From NCBI GenBank assembly GCA_903893795.1, contig CAITNO010000140.1:1-56869 (forward strand): a DNA stretch of 56,869 nucleotides. Direction: 5' to 3'. Each line of letters starts with the position of its first letter. Position 1 is the first letter of the stretch. Under the pieces are notes generated by a model that saw only the letters and a program-made list of their open reading frames with translations, was not told where the DNA came from and ran no database searches. This DNA is from Candidatus Hydrogenedentota bacterium. GTDB lineage: Bacteria > Hydrogenedentota > Hydrogenedentia > Hydrogenedentales > CAITNO01. Positions 50,445-56,869 of this stretch are shown here, in pieces. The position numbers were made by a program, and so were the translations under genes.

Positions 50445-52430
50445 ATGAATAGAAGTATTCCGTCCATAATCATCATCACCCTGATTGCGGCCGGTGCGGT
50501 GCATGCCTCGGGGCCGATGCCGGTGGTTAAACCGACACCGGGTATCGCCGCTCCGGGCGACTTGGGGGAGGTGCAGACGCGTCTGTACCTGTCCATCGAG
50601 AAACAGGCCCGAAACCTGCTGGCCAAGGTGCATCCCTGGGACGCGGACCCGTCGCTGAAGTTAGCCACCGACAGCAAGAGTGACGAGCACTGGATTCGGC
50701 CCAATGCGGGCATTTTGTGCGGGTTGGCCTTTCTGCATCGCTTTGGTTCCTATGGCGCCTCCGTTGTCGGGGTTTCACGGGAGCAGCTGCTGCAGGACAC
50801 CCTTATTCCAATGATACGATACCTGACCGCCATTCACCTTACGGGCACGCGGACGGCCGGGGACGGGAAGCAGTGGGGCAGCCAGTGGCAGTCGGCCCAT
50901 TGGGCGCACATGCTTGGCCGCGGCGCGTGGTGGGTCTGGGAGGACCTTCCCGCCAACCTACAGGCGTCGGTGCAAAAGCTGGTGGCCCACGAGGCGGATC
51001 GCATCGCCGGGACGGAGCCGCCACACCAGGTGGAAAGGGACACCAAGGCGGAAGAGAATGAATGGAACAGCCAGATTCTGTCCGTGGCGGTGGTGTTGAT
51101 GCCCGATGACCCGCGCCGCGCCGTCTGGGAAAAGGCCTTTCAGCGATGGGCGATGTCCTCGCTGTTGCGTCCGGCCGACGAGCATTCCAGCGAGATGGTG
51201 GACGGACGGCCCGTTTGCGAGCAGTTCACCGGGGCGAATATCTACGATGATTTCACTTTGGAGAACCACGGGCGGGTGCATCCGGATTACATGGCAACCT
51301 TTCCGCTATCCATGGGCTGCATTGTGGACTATGCCCTGACCGGGCGAAAAGCGCCGCAGGCGGCGTCGCACAACTGCGCGGGCGTGTATGCGGACCTTCA
51401 GTGGTTCTCGCTGCCCAGCGGGGGCTTTGTGTACCCCAACGGCCAGGACTGGGAACTGATGCGCGACCCGGAATGGAGCTATCTGCACAGCCTCATGGCG
51501 TGCTATGCAGGCGATCCCAGTGCCTGGAGCCTGCTGCGCCCCTGCATGGCAGTGCAGGACCTCATGCAGGCGCGCGGCACCTCCGGGACGGTCTATCTGG
51601 ACGAGGAATTCTTCTTTCCGTCGGCCCTTTCGGACCTGATTTACTACGATGCGATGGAGTGGCTGGCGCTGCAGTATCATGGGCCCATCGTCGACGAGCC
51701 GGCGCCGAAGAGCGGCGTGTTGCGGATGGACGGCGGGAAGCTGATTCTGAACCGAACCGCCTCCGCGATTCACACGTTCAGTTGGGGTGCGCAGATCATG
51801 GCCCAGTTTGTCCCCTTCCGCAAAGACCGCGTCACCTCGCCCCATGCGCGCAGCGGCATCGGGCATGTGCGGCTCGCGGGCGCGGAAAAGGAGCTGCCCA
51901 TCGGCATTCACAACGTGAATGTTACCAGCGACGCACAGTCATTTGAGGCCGCGCTGGAGCTGGACCACGGGGACGGCCAAGTACGGGCCTTCCTCAACTT
52001 CCGCTCCGAGCCCGACGGAACCTGGCGCATGCGGGAAAAACTCGTGGCGTTGAGCGACCTGGAAACCGACGAGATTGCGACCGGCCTGGTGGGTGTGCTC
52101 AACAATCCGCACTTCGTGTACGAGAGCGGAGCGCGGCGCGTTGCGTTTGGCGAAGAAGAGCAGGTGGTCCCGTCCGGCGCGGGCACAACGGTGAAGGGGG
52201 AAGCCACGACCGTCTGCATAGACAATCTTGTGCGCTTTGTCTCAGAGAAGCCGCTTTCATTGCTCTATCAGGGTGCAAAGAAGCCGGAACGGGCCCGGGT
52301 TACAGATGAACTCTATCTGAATTACCTTGGCGAAAAACGGAGCTGGAAGGCGGACCAGGTGATTTCGGAGTTCGACGTCCTCGTCCAGTGCCCGGCGGAG
52401 CAGGCAGGGAAGATTCTGTCTGACAAATGA
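50445..52430 (+). CDS. Exported helical-toroid enzyme, polysaccharide-lyase-like
   Basis: A 661-aa protein with signal peptide MNRSIPSIIIITLIAAGAVHA. The first 400 residues are helical with repeated Trp-rich turns (WGSQWQSAHWAHMLGRGAWW; ENEWNSQILSVAVVLMPDD; YDDFTLENHGRVHPDYM), consistent with an (alpha/alpha) toroid. A beta-sandwich follows (GKLILNRTASAIHTFSWG; RSEPDGTWRMREKLVALSD). That two-part layout is the one of heparinase II/III-like and related polysaccharide lyases. Conserved His and Tyr residues are present (ENHGRVHPDYM), but I cannot assign a family or substrate. Surrounding genes are for sugar metabolism. Confidence 0.5.
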   Translation: MNRSIPSIIIITLIAAGAVHASGPMPVVKPTPGIAAPGDLGEVQTRLYLSIEKQARNLLAKVHPWDADPSLKLATDSKSDEHWIRPNAGILCGLAFLHRFGSYGASVVGVSREQLLQDTLIPMIRYLTAIHLTGTRTAGDGKQWGSQWQSAHWAHMLGRGAWWVWEDLPANLQASVQKLVAHEADRIAGTEPPHQVERDTKAEENEWNSQILSVAVVLMPDDPRRAVWEKAFQRWAMSSLLRPADEHSSEMVDGRPVCEQFTGANIYDDFTLENHGRVHPDYMATFPLSMGCIVDYALTGRKAPQAASHNCAGVYADLQWFSLPSGGFVYPNGQDWELMRDPEWSYLHSLMACYAGDPSAWSLLRPCMAVQDLMQARGTSGTVYLDEEFFFPSALSDLIYYDAMEWLALQYHGPIVDEPAPKSGVLRMDGGKLILNRTASAIHTFSWGAQIMAQFVPFRKDRVTSPHARSGIGHVRLAGAEKELPIGIHNVNVTSDAQSFEAALELDHGDGQVRAFLNFRSEPDGTWRMREKLVALSDLETDEIATGLVGVLNNPHFVYESGARRVAFGEEEQVVPSGAGTTVKGEATTVCIDNLVRFVSEKPLSLLYQGAKKPERARVTDELYLNYLGEKRSWKADQVISEFDVLVQCPAEQAGKILSDK

Positions 52431-52494
52431 GTGCGGAACGCATTCAACCAGGAAGATGCGGGGAACGAAGAGCACGAAAGCAAGAGTTTATGAA

Positions 52495-52569
52495 CATGGA
52501 TAAACAGAATGCACAGGATGAAGAACGGGAGGAACTCCTGTCTTATCCTGTCCATCCTGTCCATCCATG
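52495..52569. repeat. Imperfect palindrome with ATCCTGTCC tandem repeats
   Basis: CATGGAT...CAGGAT on the left pairs with ATCCTG...ATCCATG on the right, where the unit ATCCTGTCC is repeated in tandem. It fills the gap between two convergent genes and resembles a dispersed intergenic repeat type seen in many genomes. Confidence 0.6.
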
Positions 52570-52575
52570 TTGATT

Positions 52576-53595
52576 TTATTTGACCTCTTCCAGCCGGACC
52601 GGGCGGTTTTCCTTGTGTGAACGCAGGGCAGCGATGCCCAGCGCCACGGCGGCACGACCGTCCACGCCGGTGACCGGTGTGGGGGTGCCGTCGAGCACTG
52701 CATCGACGAAGGCGGCCACCTCCACGAGGAAACTTTCGAGGTAGCGGTCCATGAAGAAGTTGAGGGGCAGATCGCGGTGCACGCAGGTGGCGTCGCTGAT
52801 GACTGCGGTGTTCGGGTGGTTGTTGCTCACCGCCGCGCCGCCGGCGCTGCCGAGCAGTTCCACGCGCTGGTCGTAGCCGTAGACAGCCTTGCGGCTGTTG
52901 TCGATGACACACAGCACGCCGCTCTTGAACTTGAGCGTGACCAGGGCGGTGTCCAAATCACCCGCCTCACCGATGGCAGGGTCCACGCGCACCGCGCCCG
53001 CCGCATATACCTCCTCGACCTCGTCGCCGATGAGGAAGCGGGCCATGTCGAAGTCGTGGATGGTCATGTCGAGGAACATGCCGCCCGAGACCCTGACGTA
53101 CTCGATGGGCGGCGGGCCGGGATCGCGGCTGATGATATGGAGCAGGTGGGGCTCGCCGACTTCCCCGGCAAGGATCGCCTTGCGTACCCGCGCGAAATTG
53201 GGGTCAAAACGGCGGTTGAATCCAATCTGGAGAGCGACACCCGCCTTGGCCACCGCGTCCAGCGCCTGGTCAATTTCCCCAAGCGTGCGCGCGATGGGCT
53301 TCTCGCAGAAGATCTGCTTGCCCGCGTTGGCAGCCTCCTCAATCATCGTGGCGTGCATGTCCGTCGGGGAGCAGATGACCACCGCGTCAATGGCGGGATC
53401 GTTGAGAAGCGCATGATGGTCCGCCTCCACCCGCGCCACACCGAGCCGCGCGGCGCATTCCTGCGCCGCCGCCAGATTCACATCGGAAATGGCCGCCAGG
53501 TTCGCGCGGGGGATGCGGTAACGGAGGTGTTCCGCATGCACCTTGCCGATGCGTCCAACGCCAATGAGTCCGATATTCAAACGCTTCCGCTCCAT
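52576..53595 (-). CDS. iolG: Inositol 2-dehydrogenase-like oxidoreductase (Gfo/Idh/MocA, cytoplasmic)
   Basis: A 339-aa NAD-dependent dehydrogenase with no signal peptide. Its Rossmann motif is IGLIGVGRIGKVHAEHL, the family Glu-Lys-Pro is at 98-100 (FCEKPIARTLGEI), and the catalytic-domain stretch is GGMFLDMTIHDFDMARFLIG with the family's Asp/His pair. These match myo-inositol 2-dehydrogenase (IolG) and close relatives; other polyol substrates are possible. GGAG precedes the ATG at 53595. It faces the same way as the iolE-like gene at 54279-55208, with a toxin-antitoxin pair between them. Confidence 0.8.
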   Translation of the reverse strand: MERKRLNIGLIGVGRIGKVHAEHLRYRIPRANLAAISDVNLAAAQECAARLGVARVEADHHALLNDPAIDAVVICSPTDMHATMIEEAANAGKQIFCEKPIARTLGEIDQALDAVAKAGVALQIGFNRRFDPNFARVRKAILAGEVGEPHLLHIISRDPGPPPIEYVRVSGGMFLDMTIHDFDMARFLIGDEVEEVYAAGAVRVDPAIGEAGDLDTALVTLKFKSGVLCVIDNSRKAVYGYDQRVELLGSAGGAAVSNNHPNTAVISDATCVHRDLPLNFFMDRYLESFLVEVAAFVDAVLDGTPTPVTGVDGRAAVALGIAALRSHKENRPVRLEEVK

Positions 53596-53665
53596 GTCAT
53601 TATTACTCCATTGTTTTTTTGTGCAATCTTCGCCATTGCGCATCCCTTCCTTGAACGCGCTGCCA

Positions 53666-53980
53666 TTACGGCGCAAGCCGTTCCCGCCACCTCTCAGGAT
53701 CTTGGGAGCAGTGAAAGACGGAATAGACAACGCATCTCTTCTCTTTTTCTTCCACATCAAAGATTACGGCAAAAGGGAAACGGCGCACAAGCGTTTGGCG
53801 ATAAGTTCTGTGAATAACGCGGTAGGTCATGGGGTTGCGCTGGATCGCAGTAAAGGCGGTTTCCACACACCTCAAGAATTCCATCCCCAGCCCGAGTGCC
53901 TGCTCCTCGTACCAGAGGTAGGCTCTCTCAATGTCGCTCTTGGCTTCGGACAGAAGAACCAGTGACATGTTCTCGTTCAT
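53666..53980 (-). CDS. ParE/RelE-family toxin
   Basis: A 104-aa toxin of the ParE/RelE fold. It has the family outline SEAKSDIERAYLWYEEQALG, an internal FLRCVETAFTAIQRNPMTY and the basic C-terminal strand RRFPFAVIFDVEEKEKRCVVY followed by the ending CSQDPERWRERLA. It most resembles the plasmid-stabilisation type paired with PF09720-like antitoxins. ATG at 53980 overlaps the antitoxin stop (ATGA), so the two are translated together. Confidence 0.88.
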   Translation of the reverse strand: MNENMSLVLLSEAKSDIERAYLWYEEQALGLGMEFLRCVETAFTAIQRNPMTYRVIHRTYRQTLVRRFPFAVIFDVEEKEKRCVVYSVFHCSQDPERWRERLAP

Positions 53981-54195
53981 CGCGGCCGAAGTATCTCCCG
54001 CTTGGCGGTGTTCCACGATTGTACGGACTCGGGATTCTTAAGGTAGTTCTGTTTCCGGCGTTCCAATTCGTCCTTCTGCCATTGCGGCACCGGCATGTCG
54101 ACATTGCTGCGGGCTATGCCATCCCATAGGTCTTCGACGAGCTGAAGACGCTCCGCCACCGAGAGTTTTTCAAGTTCTTCAAGCACATTGCCCAT
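53977..54195 (-). CDS. Addiction-module antitoxin (PF09720-like)
   Basis: A 72-aa antitoxin with the signature LEELEKLSVAERLQLVEDLW followed by DGIARSNVDMPVP, and a C-terminal toxin-binding part WQKDELERRKQNYLKNPES. It is the first gene of the pair. The start at 54195 has AAGAGAGTGAG upstream; an inverted-repeat operator lies 15 bases further. Confidence 0.85.
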   Translation of the reverse strand: MGNVLEELEKLSVAERLQLVEDLWDGIARSNVDMPVPQWQKDELERRKQNYLKNPESVQSWNTAKREILRPR

Positions 54196-54209
54196 GCGGC
54201 TCACTCTCT

Positions 54210-54252
54210 TTCTGGCTGTTAACACTCATGCCATTTTATCATACAGCCAGAA
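54210..54252 (-). promoter_or_regulatory. Operator/promoter of the toxin-antitoxin pair
   Basis: A perfect 10-bp inverted repeat TTCTGGCTGT/ACAGCCAGAA (54243-54252 with 54210-54219) has a 23-base spacer. On the minus strand a -10 TATGAT (54243-54238) starts inside it. This is the arrangement expected for binding of an antitoxin-toxin complex at its own promoter; no convincing -35 was found. Confidence 0.6.
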
Positions 54253-54278
54253 TCGTAGTAGAAATTCCCTGGTTTGCC

Positions 54279-55208
54279 CTACAGGCCCAGCGTCTTCAGG
54301 TAGTCCCGGTTTCTCTGCGCGCTTTCCTTGGGTGCGCCCATCCCCGGCAGCACGTCCTGTTCGACGGTGATGAAGCCACCATATCCCCTGCCGCGAAGCC
54401 ATTCTGTTGTCCAAGGAAAACCCACACAGCCCCGGCCGAGTTCGCAGAAGACACCCTTTGCCACGGATTGGAAATAGTCCCATCCTTCGACGGCGGAGCG
54501 GGAGGCCACCTTGGGTTCGCAGTCTTTGTAGTGCATGTGGACCATCCGGTCGGCGAAACGCTCCAGGCCGGCGCGGGTCAGGCTGCCGTCGCGGTCGCCC
54601 GCGCCGAAGGCGTAGTGGCCGGTGTCAAAGACGAGGCCGAGCAGTTCGGCACTGGTCCGCTGCAGGAGCGCATCGATTTCTTCGGGCGTCTCGACGTAGC
54701 CCGCACAGTGGTGATGGAAGCCGACGGGCAGGCCCGTGGCCTCGCGCACCGCGCGCGCGACGGTCTCCACGCCCTTGGCGAAGACAGTCCATCCGGCATT
54801 GCACAGTCCCATGGCCGCCGTCACGCGTCCGGCGTTCTCCGTGCGCTGGGCCACGCTGCCGTTGTCGTCGGCGAGGATAATCATGGGGGTGTAGTCGGGC
54901 GAGGCGGCACCGGCGAGAAGCCGGGCCACACGGACGGCGCTTTCCGCGCCGGCCGCGTGCGCGGCCTCGCTGCAGAAGCGGACGGGCACGAAGGCGCCGA
55001 CCATGGTGACGCCGCGCGGTTCCAAGACCGCGCGCAGGGCGGCGGGCTCGGTGGGCATGAATCCCCAGTCGCCCAGTTCGGTGCCGCAGTAGCCGGCTTC
55101 GGCCAGTTCATCGAGCATGCGCCCGCAGGTGAGCGGCTGTCCGCCCAGTCCCTCGAATTCGAGACTGCCCCAGGAACAGGGCGCGTTTCCAATGCGTATG
55201 GTTGCCAT
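54279..55208 (-). CDS. Xylose-isomerase-like TIM-barrel enzyme, IolE-like
   Basis: A 309-aa sugar phosphate isomerase/epimerase-family protein. IRIGNAPCSWGSLEFEG at the start is the signature of inosose dehydratase IolE and relatives. Metal-binding residues are present in GLPVGFHHHCAGYVETPEE, LLGLVFDTGHYAFG and VHMHYKDCEPKV, and GFITVEQDVL near the end. It may dehydrate scyllo-inosose or act on a related keto-sugar; its pairing with the iolG-like gene supports inositol metabolism. ATG at 55208 with AAGGG upstream is preferred to the ATG at 55217. Confidence 0.82.
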   Translation of the reverse strand: MATIRIGNAPCSWGSLEFEGLGGQPLTCGRMLDELAEAGYCGTELGDWGFMPTEPAALRAVLEPRGVTMVGAFVPVRFCSEAAHAAGAESAVRVARLLAGAASPDYTPMIILADDNGSVAQRTENAGRVTAAMGLCNAGWTVFAKGVETVARAVREATGLPVGFHHHCAGYVETPEEIDALLQRTSAELLGLVFDTGHYAFGAGDRDGSLTRAGLERFADRMVHMHYKDCEPKVASRSAVEGWDYFQSVAKGVFCELGRGCVGFPWTTEWLRGRGYGGFITVEQDVLPGMGAPKESAQRNRDYLKTLGL

Positions 55209-55258
55209 GCGATACATCCCTTGGTTCCGAATCTCTATCTATCCCGCATCGCCCGCCC

Positions 55259-55365
55259 CGTCATTGCGAGGAGGGCTTCAGCCCGACGAAGCAATCTCTT
55301 CATACCATAGCCCGGAGTTTGGGTCATCGCGAGCAAGAGATTGCTTCGCTTCGCTCGCAATGACG
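55259..55365. repeat. Dispersed palindromic repeat (GTCATTGCGAG type)
   Basis: The left arm CGTCATTGCGAG...GACGAAGCAATCTCT and right arm AGAGATTGCTTCGC...CTCGCAATGACG are inverted copies around a 30-40 base centre. The total is 107 bases with no coding. Repeats with these arms are found in many bacterial phyla. Confidence 0.8.
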
Positions 55366-55387
55366 AACCAATGTGCGTTCTTCGCAA

Positions 55388-56452
55388 TCAGCCCAGCACG
55401 CCCGCCAGGGTTTCGCGGTTGTCCACGATCCAGCGGTGGATGTCTTCAATGATGTCGGCGGCGCTGCGCTCGGGACGCCAGCCGGTGGCTTCGGTGACGC
55501 GCCGGTTGTCGGTGAGGTAGACGGGCACGTCGGCGGTGCGGGTTTCGGGGTCTCCGCCTATCTCAATGCTGCGGCCCGTGGCGGTCTGGCAGAGGGCGGT
55601 CATTTCGCACAGGGACGCGCTGACCGCGCGGCCGCCGCCCGCGTTGAACACGTTTCCCTTGAGTTCGTCGAGCCGGTCCGTCTCGATTTTCACGAGGCGG
55701 AAGAGATCATCCACATGCATCAGGTCGCGGACCTGTTTGCCTGTGCCGCCGTAGCCGATGTACTTGAGCGCGCCGCCGTAGACGTGGCGGGCCACCCACA
55801 GCGCGGCGACACCCTGGTCGATGCGGCCCATTTGCCACGGTCCGGCGATGACGCCGCAGCGGTTGACCACGGCGCGCAGGCCGTACATCTCCACGTATTC
55901 TGCGATGAGCAGTTCGGCGCAGAGCTTGGTGGCGCCGTAGAGTGATCGGGCACCGGCCAGCGGGAAGTCCTCGGAGATGCCTTCGGGGCCGACGCCGGGC
56001 AGCGGTTGACCGGCCGCGAGTTCAAAGCGGGTGTCCGTTTCGACCAGGGCAAGTTGGTTGAGCGCGGCGATGGGGTAGACCCGGCTGGTGGACAGGAACA
56101 GGAAGCCCGAGCCGTGGCGGCGGGCGTGTTCCAGGCAGTTGATGGCACCGATGAGGTTTGCGTCGGTCACGTAGGCGGGCGAGCCGCCGTAGCCGGCCAG
56201 CACGGACGGCTCGGCGCTGCACTCGATGAGCAGATCGCAGGGGCCGCAGGCCTCCAGGTCGGCGGCGCAGCGCACGTCGCCGTGCACAAACTCCACGCCG
56301 CCCGCGCGCAGGCGCGGCAGGTTGAGTTCCGAACCGCGCCGCTTGAGATTGTCGAGGGCGATGACGCGGCAGTCGGTTTCGTTGGTTTTGAAGCCCAGGG
56401 CCAGGGTGGTGCCCACAAAGCCCGCGCCGCCGGTGACAAGAATCGTTTTCAC
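55388..56452 (-). CDS. NAD-dependent sugar-nucleotide epimerase, CDP-paratose 2-epimerase-like
   Basis: A 354-aa short-chain dehydrogenase of the extended type. It has VTGGAGFVGTTLALGF (NAD motif), FLFLSTSRVYPI with the Ser-Thr-Ser strand, and the catalytic SLYGATKLCAELL (YxxxK). The segment VNRCGVIAGPWQMGRIDQGV and KQVRDLMHVDDL is characteristic of the CDP-paratose/tyvelose 2-epimerase group. GTG at 56452 has GGAGG eight bases upstream and begins the first strand, so it is preferred over longer frames. It may serve surface-glycan synthesis. Confidence 0.82.
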   Translation of the reverse strand: MKTILVTGGAGFVGTTLALGFKTNETDCRVIALDNLKRRGSELNLPRLRAGGVEFVHGDVRCAADLEACGPCDLLIECSAEPSVLAGYGGSPAYVTDANLIGAINCLEHARRHGSGFLFLSTSRVYPIAALNQLALVETDTRFELAAGQPLPGVGPEGISEDFPLAGARSLYGATKLCAELLIAEYVEMYGLRAVVNRCGVIAGPWQMGRIDQGVAALWVARHVYGGALKYIGYGGTGKQVRDLMHVDDLFRLVKIETDRLDELKGNVFNAGGGRAVSASLCEMTALCQTATGRSIEIGGDPETRTADVPVYLTDNRRVTEATGWRPERSAADIIEDIHRWIVDNRETLAGVLG

Positions 56453-56566
56453 AGTATGAACCTCCGGGCGCATCGTAGCGCAACGGCGTGAATGGGTCAA
56501 CCCGGGGCGGTTGCCGACGGTCATTTCAGGGTCTTGCAGGGGGCTAAACATCCCCCTAAATCAAAG

Positions 56567-56713
56567 CTAATCCACCGGTTCTACCGGTGAGAACTCATAA
56601 GGCTCTGCCGTTCCAGCGTGAATTGTCTTCAGCCCGTCTAAGGTCACGCACAGCGACCTGAAAGGGCTAAAGGCGCTGCCAGAAGCCTCGCCAAAGTATC
56701 TCCGCTTACCCAT
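56567..56713 (-). pseudogene. C-terminal remnant of a mobile-element protein
   Basis: A 48-codon minus-strand frame reads MGKRRYFGEASGSAF, then RSLCVTLDGLKTIHAGTAEP, and ends EPVD before TAG at 56567-56569. It looks like real protein rather than noise, and it remains open upstream of the ATG. Its position beside terminal hairpins suggests a transposon protein 3' end, possibly TnpB-like, but I cannot prove the family. Confidence 0.35.
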
Positions 56714-56869
56714 GCGCCTCGGCCAAAGGCGGGCACAAATAGGTGCTGGCTATATCGCATACGGCCCGTCAGAAGTTCATACGATACTTCAATTTTTCGG
56801 CCCCTTTTAGGGGCCTTCCTCAAGCCACCGGCTATGCCGGTGGTCACTGACTCCCCCTTCAAAGGGGGA
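56573..56869. mobile_element. IS200/IS605-like end region with several hairpins
   Basis: Four short perfect hairpins are present: CACCGGT/ACCGGTG (56573-56589), GGCCCC/GGGGCC (56799-56815), CCACCGGC/GCCGGTGG (56825-56843) and TCCCCCTT/AAGGGGGA (56852-56869, ending at the window edge). The first and third share the ACCGG core near opposite ends, the arrangement used by single-strand IS200/IS605 transposons and their non-autonomous derivatives. No TnpA gene is visible in the window. Confidence 0.45.

Noticed and set aside
52431..52575. Small plus-strand gene after the toroid-enzyme gene
   Set aside because: The sequence is a tandem ATCCTGTCC repeat and its palindromic partner, not coding.
1..56869. 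CRISPR array
   Set aside because: No regularly spaced direct repeats of suitable length and no cas gene were seen; the repeats present are palindromes or short tandem units.

Overview
The window is GC-rich bacterial chromosome. The gene mix suggests a member of the Planctomycetes/PVC-like or Hydrogenedentes-type lineages: Gfo/Idh/MocA dehydrogenases (one with a Tat signal), xylose-isomerase-like TIM barrels, planctomycete-style HEAT-like tails on secreted propeller proteins, a single-chain glycyl-tRNA synthetase, and many short palindromic repeats. This placement is inferred from gene content; no rRNA or tRNA gene is present to settle it.

Layout. (1) 0-8.8 kb: the 5' end of an IS110-type transposase, a DUF559 nuclease gene bracketed by GC palindromes, a secreted GH31 glycosidase, a membrane protein, a scar made of fused nnrE and GH31 gene tails, a seven-heme c-type cytochrome, nnrE, and a DUF4139 protein. 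(2) 8.8-15.7 kb: an integrative element on the minus strand with tyrosine integrase, XRE regulator, TOPRIM/DUF3987 primase-helicase-like protein, separate CHC2 zinc-finger protein and excisionase-like HTH proteins. It has no structural phage genes. (3) 16.4-31.3 kb: an exported-protein locus with a divergent promoter region, a second DUF4139 protein, three consecutive paralogous propeller/Ig/HEAT proteins (897, 1417 and 1422 aa), and two related proteins with an Asp-rich calcium-loop-like motif, one at each end. (4) 31.3-32.9 kb: decayed DNA including the 3' end of a second integrase-like gene. (5) 33-38.5 kb: glyS, a methyltransferase, rsgA and an alkaline-phosphatase-superfamily enzyme; then, on the minus strand, a DegT aminotransferase, a 48-aa zinc ribbon and pilT. 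(6) 40.4-48.0 kb: Tat-exported dehydrogenase, HEAT protein, then thpR, a YggT-like protein, a TPR protein, lepB, a rhomboid protease and a membrane J-protein. (7) 48.1-56.9 kb: nagA, a DUF998-like membrane protein, a secreted toroid-type enzyme, iolG-like and iolE-like genes separated by a ParE-type toxin/antitoxin pair, a sugar-nucleotide epimerase, and an IS200/IS605-like remnant.

How it fits together. Carbohydrate turnover (GH31, NagA, iol-like genes, toroid enzyme, epimerase), envelope protein handling (LepB, rhomboid, J-protein, TPR) and large exported proteins dominate. The strongest candidate for an undescribed system is the 16.4-31.3 kb locus. Its large proteins look like repeats of one propeller-Ig-HEAT unit: one copy in the first gene and two fused copies in each of the next two. 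The second most interesting structure is the 4350-4658 scar, which fits an old tandem duplication followed by loss of different cargo genes from each copy.
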